This document shows, piece by piece, positions 5,447-11,561 of a DNA stretch of 11,626 nucleotides. Position 1 is the first letter of the stretch. Every line of letters starts with the position of its first letter. The position numbers and the translations under genes are program-made. The notes beneath the pieces are model-generated. The model did no database searches. It saw nothing but the letters and a program-made list of their open reading frames with translations, and was not told the origin of the DNA. The DNA comes from JAEDES01 sp045649455 (lineage in GTDB: Bacteria; Bacillota_I; Bacilli_A; RF39; UBA660): NCBI GenBank assembly GCA_045649455.1, contig JAZRPV010000054.1, positions 1-11,626 on the forward strand, given 5' to 3'.

Positions 5447-6241
5447 GTGAATAAGAAAGCTGAAAAAATAAAGAAATTTATAGAAGACGGAAATAGTTTT
5501 TTAGGGAAAGGATTAACATGTGATGATAGCAAATTTATAGCATGGAATAATGCGTTAATCCGATTTTTAGAAAAAAATGAAGGTGAAAATTCTAATACAA
5601 CAAAGATTTTTAAAAATCGTTCATATGCATTTGATATTTATGTTGAAGCATCTCATTCAGATTTTGTAAAAAGATTTGAAGAAGATTTACAAACATCCAT
5701 TGAAGATTTAAAAAGGTTATTAGAAGAAGCTTATGATGATAATGGGGAAGAGATGGTTGTTAAAAGTGGTGTTAATTTAACTGTTGAACCTAAAGAAAAA
5801 GTACTTCATCTAATAGAAAAATTTCATTTAGTTGTGAGACAGTTAAGAGATAGATATAATTCGAGAGAAACGTTAGATATTTCAGATGAATATGACGTAC
5901 AAGACTTATTTCATGCTTTATTATGTATTTATTTTGATGATATAAGAGCAGAAGAATGGACACCATCATATGCGGGAAAATGTGCTAGACAAGACTTTTT
6001 ATTAAAAAAAGAAAATATAGTAATTGAGATCAAAAAGACAAGAAAAGGATTAAACACAAAAGAAATCAGAGATCAATTAATCATTGATATAGCGCAATAT
6101 AAAAGTCATCCAAATTGTAATACTTTAATATGTTTTGTATATGATCCAGATGAAAGAATTAATAATCCAATTGGAATAGAAAGAGATTTAACTTCAAAAA
6201 ATGAAGAATTAAATGTAATAGTAAAAATTATTCAAAGATAA
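5447..6241 (+). CDS. PD-(D/E)XK nuclease with DpnII/MboI-like domain
   Basis: 264 residues. The C-terminal half (~147-264) carries DEYDVQDLFHALL, FDDIRAEEWTPSYAGK, then Asp183 in ARQDFLLKK and Glu194-x-Lys196 in IVIEIKKTRKGL, followed by DIAQYKSHP and CFVYDPDERINNP. These match the DpnII/MboI-type restriction endonuclease domain, with D...ExK as the metal-binding active site. The N-terminal half is helical and charged, unrecognised, possibly for target sensing. No DNA methyltransferase is nearby, so it is not a classic restriction pair. Stand-alone proteins of this domain are common in defence loci. The GTG start follows GTGGTGAT; a short leader and extended -10 support it. Followed by a terminator. 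It would act on DNA in the cytosol; trigger unknown. Confidence 0.85.
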   Translation: MNKKAEKIKKFIEDGNSFLGKGLTCDDSKFIAWNNALIRFLEKNEGENSNTTKIFKNRSYAFDIYVEASHSDFVKRFEEDLQTSIEDLKRLLEEAYDDNGEEMVVKSGVNLTVEPKEKVLHLIEKFHLVVRQLRDRYNSRETLDISDEYDVQDLFHALLCIYFDDIRAEEWTPSYAGKCARQDFLLKKENIVIEIKKTRKGLNTKEIRDQLIIDIAQYKSHPNCNTLICFVYDPDERINNPIGIERDLTSKNEELNVIVKIIQR

Positions 6242-6272
6242 ACAAAAGCTTAATATTAAAATTGATAGGAAG

Positions 6273-6301
6273 ACTCATAGTCAAATGATTATGAGTTTTT
6301 T
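6273..6301 (+). terminator. Terminator of the nuclease gene
   Basis: ACTCATAG / TTATGAGT (6273-6280, 6289-6296), with one G-U pair at the top, followed by six T's. The stretch 6242-6586 has no gene; it holds this terminator, the right inverted repeat, the TCTAGTC palindrome and the tRNA terminator. Confidence 0.85.
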
Positions 6302-6359
6302 GTTCTTTCACATACTAGGAGAGAAGGTACAAACAAGATGACTCGGTCATAAGATTATA

Positions 6360-6495
6360 AAATAAAAGAACCGCTTTCCCCACACCACTTGCGATTCTTT
6401 TGTTTTGATTTTAATTACGATTTATCAATACTTTTAAAAAAAGAAACGACTATTTTAAAACTACCGCTTTCGGGCGAAGCACGCGATTTTTGACT
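6360..6495 (-). repeat. Right copy of ~135-bp island inverted repeat
   Basis: Inverted partner of 1473-1607. Its hairpin, read on the minus strand, pairs AAAAGAATCGC with GCGGTTCTTTT around AAGTGGTGTGGGGAAA. The single change in the stem turns an A-U into a G-U pair on the minus strand, so pairing is kept only in RNA or DNA read in the same sense as the left copy. Both copies point from the island ends inward. The segment CCCGAAAGCGGTAG differs most from the left copy. Confidence 0.85.
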
Positions 6496-6537
6496 AGAGA
6501 GGGGACTACTAGAGCTGTAGAGTGGTCTAGTCAAAAA
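6487..6537. repeat. 12-bp perfect inverted repeat beside the right island repeat
   Basis: TTTTTGACTAGA / TCTAGTCAAAAA (6487-6498, 6526-6537) with a 27-nt spacer that itself can pair CTAC/GTAG (6506-6509, 6517-6520). It overlaps the outer end of the right inverted repeat. The left copy has a different short palindrome (CGCGA/TCGCG, 1467-1471 and 1482-1486) at the equivalent place. Possible recombinase or nicking-site structure; no function shown. Confidence 0.6.
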
Positions 6538-6557
6538 GTCATCCACGCCAAAACAAC

Positions 6558-6581
6558 AAAAAAAGCAACATTTTGTTGCTT
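6558..6581 (-). terminator. Present terminator of tRNA-Trp, supplied by the island
   Basis: On the minus strand: AAGCAAC / GTTGCTT with a 5-nt loop, then five or more U's. It lies just beyond the att core, so it belongs to the inserted DNA and restores termination for the tRNA. Confidence 0.85.
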
Positions 6582-6586
6582 AAAAT

Positions 6587-6637
6587 TCTAAATGGCAGGG
6601 GATGAGAGAATCGAACTCCCAACAGTGGTTTTGGAGA
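6587..6637 (-). repeat. Right attachment site within tRNA-Trp (att)
   Basis: Second copy of the 51-bp direct repeat, offset 5,332 bp from 1255-1305. It covers the anticodon loop to the CCA end of the intact tRNA-Trp gene plus six downstream bases. Confidence 0.9.
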
Positions 6638-6666
6638 CCATTATTATACCATTTAACTAATCCCCT
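6593..6666 (-). tRNA. tRNA-Trp (anticodon CCA)
   Basis: Complete cloverleaf on the minus strand, 74 nt with encoded CCA. Acceptor AGGGGAT pairs with ATCCCCT; the D arm holds AATGGTA; the anticodon loop is CTCCAAA (anticodon CCA, decoding UGG); the T arm is GGGAG-TTCGATT-CTCTC with one G-U pair. Discriminator G and first pair A-U are typical of bacterial tRNA-Trp. It is the integration target of the island and remains intact. Confidence 0.97.
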
Positions 6667-6698
6667 AAATTGCTGTTCAAAATCAACTGAACAAGCAA

Positions 6699-6727
6699 AT
6701 TATAACACACAAAATATTGTATTTCAA
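6699..6727 (-). promoter_or_regulatory. tRNA-Trp promoter
   Basis: Minus strand TTGAAA (6727-6722), 17-bp spacer, TATAAT (6704-6699) with an extended TG. Start predicted near 6692, some 26 nt before the mature tRNA; this leader can form a hairpin (TTGCTTGTTCA against TGAACAGCAA, one bulge). The -35 begins 11 bases after the upstream gene's stop, with no terminator between them, so some tRNA may come from read-through. Confidence 0.85.
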
Positions 6728-6737
6728 TAACTTTTGA

Positions 6738-7628
6738 TTACTTTTGATACCAAATTGTTGATTCTAAACCACCTAAATCAATAGGAGTACTTTTATCAAA
6801 AGAATCAATTGTTAGTACAGTATCACTCATTAATACAGTATTTTCTGGTAACATTTCATCACCATACATTTCTGGGACATCTGTTCTAACAAGTAAATCT
6901 TCACTAACTTTTTCATTTGCTAAATAATTTGCATATCTTGCTAATGATAATTTTATTGCTTTACCAACTAACTCTGGATTTGTATTTTGAGTACCAAAGC
7001 ATAATTCTACAAAAGAAGTATTTTGACCAACTTTTTTTTCTGTCTCACTTCTTACCATTTCTACAACAGTACCATCAGCAAGTTCTTCATAACCAGTTCT
7101 TCCACATTGAATTTCATCAGCAAAAAATCCTCGCTCATTAAATCCAGCTTGCATTGCAAGGGCTAAAGCATCAGAATTATCATCTCTTCCATTTTGATAC
7201 GGACCAACAATAACCATTCCAGGACCTGAAATATATTGTTGATCTAATGTGATAACTATAGAATTGTCTGTATTCATACCTTCAAGGTCTTGTGTCCAAG
7301 AAACATTAATACCATCTTCAGTTAATTCTTCTGCAATACCACTTATAAAAGAATCACTACAATTTCCACCATTAATAATAATGTTTAAATCATTAACTTG
7401 ATCTATACCAATACTAATAGGAGAAGTATAGTTTGATACAACCTCTGATTCTGGAGTAAAAGTACCTAAATCATTATCATCAAAATCACATTGACTAAGC
7501 ATTCCAACAGTAGTTACAGCAATACCAATTGTTATAAACTTTCTAATAAAACCAACAATCGGAGAACGTTTAACTTTCATGTTTTTATCGGTATTTAATT
7601 TCTCTACATTAATATTATCTAATTTCAC
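6738..7628 (-). CDS. Exported or membrane-anchored protein, distantly amidase_3-like
   Basis: 296 residues from a GTG start (AGGTGA six bases upstream and a perfect promoter before it). The first ~22 residues are charged; a hydrophobic stretch follows (24-45), ending MLSQC. Cys47 could be a lipoprotein cysteine, though Gln before it is unusual, so a membrane anchor is equally likely. The rest has IIINGGNCSDSFISGIAEEL (83-102), SGPGMVIVGPYQNG, ALALAMQAGFNERG, and NTSFVELCFGTQN followed by a helix ELVGKAIKLSLARYANYL. The alternation, and a VEL-F-T-N segment late in the protein, recall N-acetylmuramoyl-L-alanine amidases (amidase_3). But the zinc His and Glu at the first strand (NPGHGG in the family) are absent. 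I suggest a cell-wall protein with a degenerate amidase-like fold; weak. Confidence 0.6.
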   Translation of the reverse strand: MKLDNINVEKLNTDKNMKVKRSPIVGFIRKFITIGIAVTTVGMLSQCDFDDNDLGTFTPESEVVSNYTSPISIGIDQVNDLNIIINGGNCSDSFISGIAEELTEDGINVSWTQDLEGMNTDNSIVITLDQQYISGPGMVIVGPYQNGRDDNSDALALAMQAGFNERGFFADEIQCGRTGYEELADGTVVEMVRSETEKKVGQNTSFVELCFGTQNTNPELVGKAIKLSLARYANYLANEKVSEDLLVRTDVPEMYGDEMLPENTVLMSDTVLTIDSFDKSTPIDLGGLESTIWYQK

Positions 7629-7647
7629 AAGTTATCACCTCAGTTTA

Positions 7648-7676
7648 AGTATAATTCAAAAGAAAAACAAAGTCAA
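7648..7676 (-). promoter_or_regulatory. Promoter of the exported amidase-like protein gene
   Basis: Minus strand TTGACT, 17-bp spacer, TATACT. Predicted start near 7641, giving a leader of about 12 nt that begins at the AGGTGAT ribosome binding site and confirms the GTG start. Confidence 0.8.
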
Positions 7677-7758
7677 AAACATACAATTCAAAAAATGTAA
7701 AATTAACATAATAATAAAAATACTTAATTTTTTTCACAATAAATGTTAAAATTAAAAT

Positions 7759-7777
7759 ACACATGAATTATATGTGT
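7759..7777. promoter_or_regulatory. Palindrome upstream of gpsA, possible operator
   Basis: ACACAT / ATGTGT (7759-7764, 7772-7777) with a 7-base A/T-rich centre. A likely gpsA -10 is TATATT at 7794-7799; 17 bases upstream of it, the weak -35 position (7771-7776) falls inside the palindrome. That placement suggests a regulator site. No T-run follows, so it is not a terminator. Confidence 0.4.
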
Positions 7778-7821
7778 TAAACGTATTAATAATTATATTA
7801 TGAAAAAAGATAGGAGATTTT

Positions 7822-8796
7822 ATGAAAATAGGATTATTTGGATGTGGAGCTTATGGTATAGCAATAAGTAGCATCTTATCAGAAAATAAATGTGATATTA
7901 CAATGTGGACAAAGTTTGATGCTGAAAAGGAAGCTCTAGAAAAAACAAGAGTTAATGAAAGACTTATGCCAAACTACAAAATCCCAGAGGACGTTAAATT
8001 TACAACAAGTGTTAAGGAATGTATTAAAGACAAAGATTTATTAATTGTTGCTATTCCAGCAGCATTCGTAGACGATTTAGCTAAAGCAATGAAACCATAT
8101 ATAAAGGATAATCATATCCTAATTGCTACAAAAGGTATTGAACAAGATACGGGATTATTTATTAATCAAATTTTAGAAAAATATTTGGATACAACAAATA
8201 TAGCTGTAATGAGTGGACCATCATTTGCTGTAGACCTAATTACTAAAATGCCAGCAGGTTTATCTCTAGCTAGTAAGAAAATTAGAACAAGAGAATTAGC
8301 AAAACAAGCATTACAAAACAAATATATTAAATTAAGAGAAACAAGAGATGTTATCGGAGTAGAAATTTGTGGATCTATCAAAAACGTAATTGCTTTATCA
8401 GCAGGTATGTTAGATGGAATGAATGCCAATGATTCAACAAAAGCAATGTTCTTAACAGAAGCAATGCATGATATGGAAGAAATTCTAGAATCATTTGGAG
8501 CTATGAGAAGAACAGTTACATCATTCTCAGGAATTGGAGATTTATTCTTAACTTGTACATCAACAAAGAGTAGAAATTTTAGTTTCGGTAAATTAATAGG
8601 AGAAAAACGTTCTAAAGAGGAATTAGATGAATATCTTAAAAATACAACTGTTGAAGGATTCTACACTCTAGAATCAATCTATAAATTACTAAAAAATAAA
8701 AAAGTATCTATTCCAATTATAGATTTAATTTATGACATTGCCGTAGAAGGCCAAAATCCAGAAGAGTTATTAACATTTCTTGTGGAAAAACAATAA
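7822..8796 (+). CDS. gpsA: NAD(P)H-dependent glycerol-3-phosphate dehydrogenase
   Basis: 324 residues, full length. It reduces dihydroxyacetone phosphate to sn-glycerol 3-phosphate in the cytosol, the backbone for phospholipids. The N-terminal Rossmann motif is Gly7-x-Gly9-x-x-Gly12 (GLFGCGAYG). Then come IPAAF, ATKGIE (Lys104), and MSGPSFAVDL (130-139). In the C-terminal helical domain, EICGSIKNVIAL holds the catalytic Lys187, with DSTKAMFLTEAMHDM, SFSGIGDLFLTCTSTKSRNFSFG and a late TVEGFYT after it. RBS AGGAG is five bases before the ATG. The VanZ-RDD gene follows after 25 bases with no terminator, so they probably share a transcript. The palindrome upstream may control it. Confidence 0.97.
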   Translation: MKIGLFGCGAYGIAISSILSENKCDITMWTKFDAEKEALEKTRVNERLMPNYKIPEDVKFTTSVKECIKDKDLLIVAIPAAFVDDLAKAMKPYIKDNHILIATKGIEQDTGLFINQILEKYLDTTNIAVMSGPSFAVDLITKMPAGLSLASKKIRTRELAKQALQNKYIKLRETRDVIGVEICGSIKNVIALSAGMLDGMNANDSTKAMFLTEAMHDMEEILESFGAMRRTVTSFSGIGDLFLTCTSTKSRNFSFGKLIGEKRSKEELDEYLKNTTVEGFYTLESIYKLLKNKKVSIPIIDLIYDIAVEGQNPEELLTFLVEKQ

Positions 8797-8821
8797 TTTA
8801 TAAAGTAAGGTTGTGGATAAA

Positions 8822-10009
8822 ATGAATGCATATAGTATTCCAATTCAATTTGCGATTATAACATTTCCATTTATTGCATTTATATTAACAATTCCATTTC
8901 TTATATATCAATATAGAAAATATGGTGCTATTCCAATACTAAAAAGTATTATATTTTATAGTTTTATTCTATATTTAATAACTGCATATTATATGGTAAT
9001 GTTACCTTTGCCATCGATAGAGTATGTAAAAAAACTGAATACACCATACACACAACTTACGCCTTTTCAATTTATAAAAGACATAACTGCAACTGTATCG
9101 TTTGATGTGACAAATTTTAAAGATGTTATTAATATATTTAGTCACTCTACAATATATGTTGTAGTTTTTAACTTTATATTAACACTTCCGTTAGGAGTAT
9201 ATTTAAAGTATTATTTCAATAAAAAGTGGTATCAAACAATAATATATAGTTTTCTATTTAGTTTATTTTTTGAAATAACACAATTAAGTGGATTATATGG
9301 AATATATCCAAGACCATATAGATTATTTGATGTAGATGATTTAATAATAAACACTGCAGGTGGTTTTTTTGGACATATAATAACGCCATTACTAACAATG
9401 TTTTTGCCAACTCAAAAAGAAATAGAAAGTATCAGCTATAAAAAAGGTCAAAAAGTTACTTTACTTAGAAGATTATTCTCAATTTTAATTGATATATTCT
9501 TTATAACAATAATTAATGTAATAGTAAGCATCCTATTATATAGTTCGAAGTTATTTTTCTATGGTGGCCTTATATCTATATTAATATATTATGTAATTAT
9601 TCCGTTAATTGGAAATGGTAAGACTATTGGTAAAAAAATATTAAGATTAGAAATAATTAGTATAAAAGGACCCAAAAAATGGTATAACATCTTTATAAGA
9701 TATATGATATTAATATTCTTCATTTTATATCCTTATATAATAGTAGATATATTAACTTTAAATAAAGTGCCAAATCTTATTATCTATATATATGATATAG
9801 GTACGAAAATTTTCATTATTATAAATGTTATATATTATATGTTTATTGCTAAGAAGAATGAAAAAGTCTTTTTATATGAAAAAATAACCAACACTAGAAA
9901 TATATCGGTTATAGAAAAAGAAGAGAATAATGAAGAAATCGAAGAAAAACACCAAGAAAAAACGCAACAAGAAGACGAATTGTGTTATAATGAAAAAAAG
10001 AAAAAATGA
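8822..10009 (+). CDS. VanZ-RDD fusion membrane protein
   Basis: 395 residues from ATG 8822; a GTG at 8813 is in frame but only two bases after the AAGG. The N-terminal part is a VanZ-like domain with about five membrane helices and the signature EITQLSGLYGIYPRPYRLFD, continuing VDDLIINTAGGFFGH (151-185). From about 212 an RDD domain begins: RRLFSILIDIF (Arg216-Arg217, Asp224), then two further helices and NGKTIGKKILRLEII (265-279). The C-terminal ~45 residues are charged (Glu/Lys-rich). VanZ in enterococci gives low-level teicoplanin resistance by an unclear route; RDD proteins include transporters. The fusion is known in Bacillota; its job in the cell envelope is not established. TGA stop. 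It lies downstream of gpsA, and a promoter for the next gene sits inside its 3' end. Confidence 0.88.
   Translation: MNAYSIPIQFAIITFPFIAFILTIPFLIYQYRKYGAIPILKSIIFYSFILYLITAYYMVMLPLPSIEYVKKLNTPYTQLTPFQFIKDITATVSFDVTNFKDVINIFSHSTIYVVVFNFILTLPLGVYLKYYFNKKWYQTIIYSFLFSLFFEITQLSGLYGIYPRPYRLFDVDDLIINTAGGFFGHIITPLLTMFLPTQKEIESISYKKGQKVTLLRRLFSILIDIFFITIINVIVSILLYSSKLFFYGGLISILIYYVIIPLIGNGKTIGKKILRLEIISIKGPKKWYNIFIRYMILIFFILYPYIIVDILTLNKVPNLIIYIYDIGTKIFIIINVIYYMFIAKKNEKVFLYEKITNTRNISVIEKEENNEEIEEKHQEKTQQEDELCYNEKKKK
9983..9991 (+). promoter_or_regulatory. Extended -10 promoter inside the 3' end of the VanZ-RDD gene
   Basis: TGTTATAAT, the same extended -10 as at 231-239. Start predicted near 9998, about 35 nt before the next ATG. 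It would let the HdeD/DUF308 gene be made apart from the gpsA transcript. No good -35. Confidence 0.5.
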
Positions 10010-10032
10010 TTTTATAATCGACGGAGGTACAA

Positions 10033-10674
10033 ATGGATAAACTATTTAAGAAATTTTTTAGATCATCTATGATTACATCTTTAGTGTTAATTGCTTTTGG
10101 TGTGATGTTAATAATTAAGTCAGAAGCAACAATTCTTACAATATCATATGTATTAGGTGGAATATTAGTTGCACTAGGAGTTTTAGCTGTAATTAAATTT
10201 ATTCAAGGAACAAATAAAGAAAACAAAAATGAACTAGATATTGTATATGGAGTAGTAACTGTAATATTAGGAGTTTTAATAATTACACATCCACAAGCAA
10301 TAGCAAGTATTATTCCTTTAGTATTAGGTGTTGCTATTGTAATTAGTAGTTCAACAAAACTACAATATGCATTTGAATTAAAAGCAAATAATAATAGTTT
10401 ATGGAAAGCTACAATGATAGTTTCAATAATTAGTACATTATGTGGAATTCTATTATTATTTAATCCATTTAAAGGAGCAGTAATATTTACACAATTAGTA
10501 GGTGGATTTATTATTGCATATGCAGTGCTTGATATTATTTCAACAATGACAATTAGAAAAAACTTTAAAACAATCAAAAAAGCAATAGAAGCAGCAGTAG
10601 TTACAGATGCAGAAGTAGTTGAAGAAAAAGAAGAACCTGCAAAAAAATCAAAAAATAAAAAAGATAAAGAATAA
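10033..10674 (+). CDS. HdeD/DUF308 family membrane protein
   Basis: 213 residues, with six predicted membrane helices in three similar hairpins: ~15-30/35-57, 68-84/88-105, 124-142/150-168. Each pair has a short Gly-rich turn and a repeat such as VLGGILVALGVLAVI, VILGVLIITHPQAI and FIIAYAVLDII. This internally repeated pattern is that of HdeD-like DUF308 proteins, whose best known member is the E. coli acid-resistance protein HdeD. A biochemical role is not known. The C-terminal ~35 residues are a charged Lys/Glu tail, probably cytosolic, and alike in character to the tail of the preceding protein. RBS GGAGG is five bases before the ATG; a strong terminator follows at once. Confidence 0.85.
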   Translation: MDKLFKKFFRSSMITSLVLIAFGVMLIIKSEATILTISYVLGGILVALGVLAVIKFIQGTNKENKNELDIVYGVVTVILGVLIITHPQAIASIIPLVLGVAIVISSSTKLQYAFELKANNNSLWKATMIVSIISTLCGILLLFNPFKGAVIFTQLVGGFIIAYAVLDIISTMTIRKNFKTIKKAIEAAVVTDAEVVEEKEEPAKKSKNKKDKE

Positions 10675-10693
10675 GCCAGAATTGGCTTTTTTT
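10673..10693 (+). terminator. Terminator of the HdeD/DUF308 gene
   Basis: AAGCCA / TGGCTT with a GAAT loop, then a run of T's (10687-10693). It overlaps the TAA stop. Confidence 0.9.
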
Positions 10694-10701
10694 ATTGGAA
10701 G

Positions 10702-10730
10702 TTGAAAAATAATAAAAAAAAATGTATAAT
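10702..10730 (+). promoter_or_regulatory. ntdP promoter
   Basis: TTGAAA, 17-bp spacer, TATAAT. The predicted start near 10737 lies beyond the in-frame ATG at 10722, which overlaps the -10 region. This fixes the translation start at 10752, where GAGG is seven bases upstream. Confidence 0.85.
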
Positions 10731-10751
10731 ACAGGGGAACGAGGTAAAAAG

Positions 10752-11288
10752 ATGGAAAAAGAAAAACTAATTATAGGAAAGAAATATGAAATTCATGCCT
10801 ACAAACACACAGGAAATATTCATAGATCTTGGGATGAAGCAGTTTTACTTGAAATCAATGATGACTATCTAGTTTTTGGTAATGAACGTACAAAAGTAAC
10901 AGAATCCGATGGAAGAACATGGAGAACTAAAGAACCAGCTGTATTATGTTTCTATTATAATAAGTGGTATAACATCATAGGACAATATAAAAAAGATGGA
11001 ATTTATTTCTATTGTAATATAGCATCTCCTATTGTAATTGAAGATGACACTATTAAATATATTGATTATGATTTAGATTTACGTGTTTTCCCAGATGGTA
11101 GTTTTAAAGTACTGGATAGAGGAGAATACAAATATCATAAAAGTATAATGAACTATCCTGACAAAGTAGATACAATTCTAAAAGAAGAATTAACAAATCT
11201 TATAAATCAAGTAAGAAACAAAGAAGGAATTTTTTCCCCAGGTGTTGTGGAAGAATATTGTAAAATCTATAAAGAAAATGAAGTTTAA
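10752..11288 (+). CDS. ntdP: Nucleoside tri-/diphosphatase Ntdp (DUF402 family)
   Basis: 178 residues, the usual length for Ntdp. Motifs match the family closely: YKHTGNIHRSW (17-27), TESDGRTWRTKEPA (50-63), GIYFYCNIASP (83-93), YIDYDLDLRVFPDG (103-116), LDRGEYKYH, and MNYP (133-136). The acidic run in YDLDLRV and later Asp/Glu residues bind divalent metal. The staphylococcal enzyme hydrolyses nucleoside tri- and diphosphates in the cytosol and has been tied to virulence and nucleotide control. The start at 10752 is chosen from the promoter and GAGG; the upstream in-frame ATG at 10722 lies in the -10 box. It has its own promoter and a terminator at its stop, so it is a single-gene unit just before the rRNA operon. 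Confidence 0.92.
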   Translation: MEKEKLIIGKKYEIHAYKHTGNIHRSWDEAVLLEINDDYLVFGNERTKVTESDGRTWRTKEPAVLCFYYNKWYNIIGQYKKDGIYFYCNIASPIVIEDDTIKYIDYDLDLRVFPDGSFKVLDRGEYKYHKSIMNYPDKVDTILKEELTNLINQVRNKEGIFSPGVVEEYCKIYKENEV

Positions 11289-11307
11289 AAAAAACTTTAT
11301 TTTTTTT
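11281..11307 (+). terminator. A/T-rich terminator of ntdP
   Basis: AAGTTT / AAACTT (11281-11286, 11292-11297) with an A5 loop, then TA and a run of T's. Weak stem but a long U-tract; it overlaps the stop codon. Confidence 0.6.
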
Positions 11308-11318
11308 TCAAAAAACTA

Positions 11319-11346
11319 TAGACAAACTTAAAAAAGGTGCTATAAT
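11319..11346 (+). promoter_or_regulatory. rRNA promoter P1
   Basis: TAGACA, 16-bp spacer, TATAAT. Start predicted near 11353, about 210 nt before 16S rRNA. Confidence 0.75.
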
Positions 11347-11422
11347 ACCTAGACATACGTGTGAAACAAATCGACACAAAAAAAACTTAAAATAAAAAAA
11401 TAAAAAAAAGTTAAAAAAAGTG

Positions 11423-11451
11423 TTGACTTAGTTAAACATGTTTGATATATT
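11423..11451 (+). promoter_or_regulatory. rRNA promoter P2
   Basis: TTGACT, 17-bp spacer, TATATT. Start predicted near 11458. Two promoters in tandem are typical of Bacillota rRNA operons. Confidence 0.8.
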
Positions 11452-11487
11452 AATAACGCAACTCAGCAAAAAAGCAACAAGAAACAA

Positions 11488-11502
11488 TGATCTTTGAAAA
11501 CT
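11488..11502 (+). promoter_or_regulatory. rRNA leader boxA-like antitermination element
   Basis: TGATCTTTGAAAACT, close to the boxA found in Bacillota rRNA leaders, where NusB/NusE-type factors load to prevent early termination. It lies 60 bases before 16S rRNA. Confidence 0.6.
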
Positions 11503-11561
11503 AAGCAAAACGTCAATTTTGAGTAGCTAGGAAAAAATGAACAAACTAAAATAAAAATAAA

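Larger units (their letters stand above)
1255..6637. mobile_element. 5.3-kb defence-type genomic island in tRNA-Trp, no integrase
   Basis: Bounded by the exact 51-bp direct repeats at 1255-1305 and 6587-6637. Inside these lie large inverted repeats (1473-1607 and 6360-6495) and four protein genes plus the toxI RNA. None of the proteins resembles a tyrosine or serine recombinase, transposase, relaxase or replication protein. Flanked by att sites but without its own recombination genes, it fits a cis-mobilisable element (CIME) or a satellite moved by another element's integrase; a decayed element that lost its integrase is the alternative. The cargo (PIN protein, ToxIN-type system, DpnII/MboI-like nuclease) is what is usually found in anti-phage islands. 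Confidence 0.8.

Noticed and set aside
1473..6495. The inverted repeats as ends of a classical insertion sequence
   Set aside because: No transposase gene between them, no short target duplication at their edges, and the real insertion borders are the tRNA-Trp repeats further out.
10722..10751. ATG at 10722 as start of Ntdp
   Set aside because: It lies within the promoter -10 region, has no ribosome binding site, and would add ten residues missing from the family.
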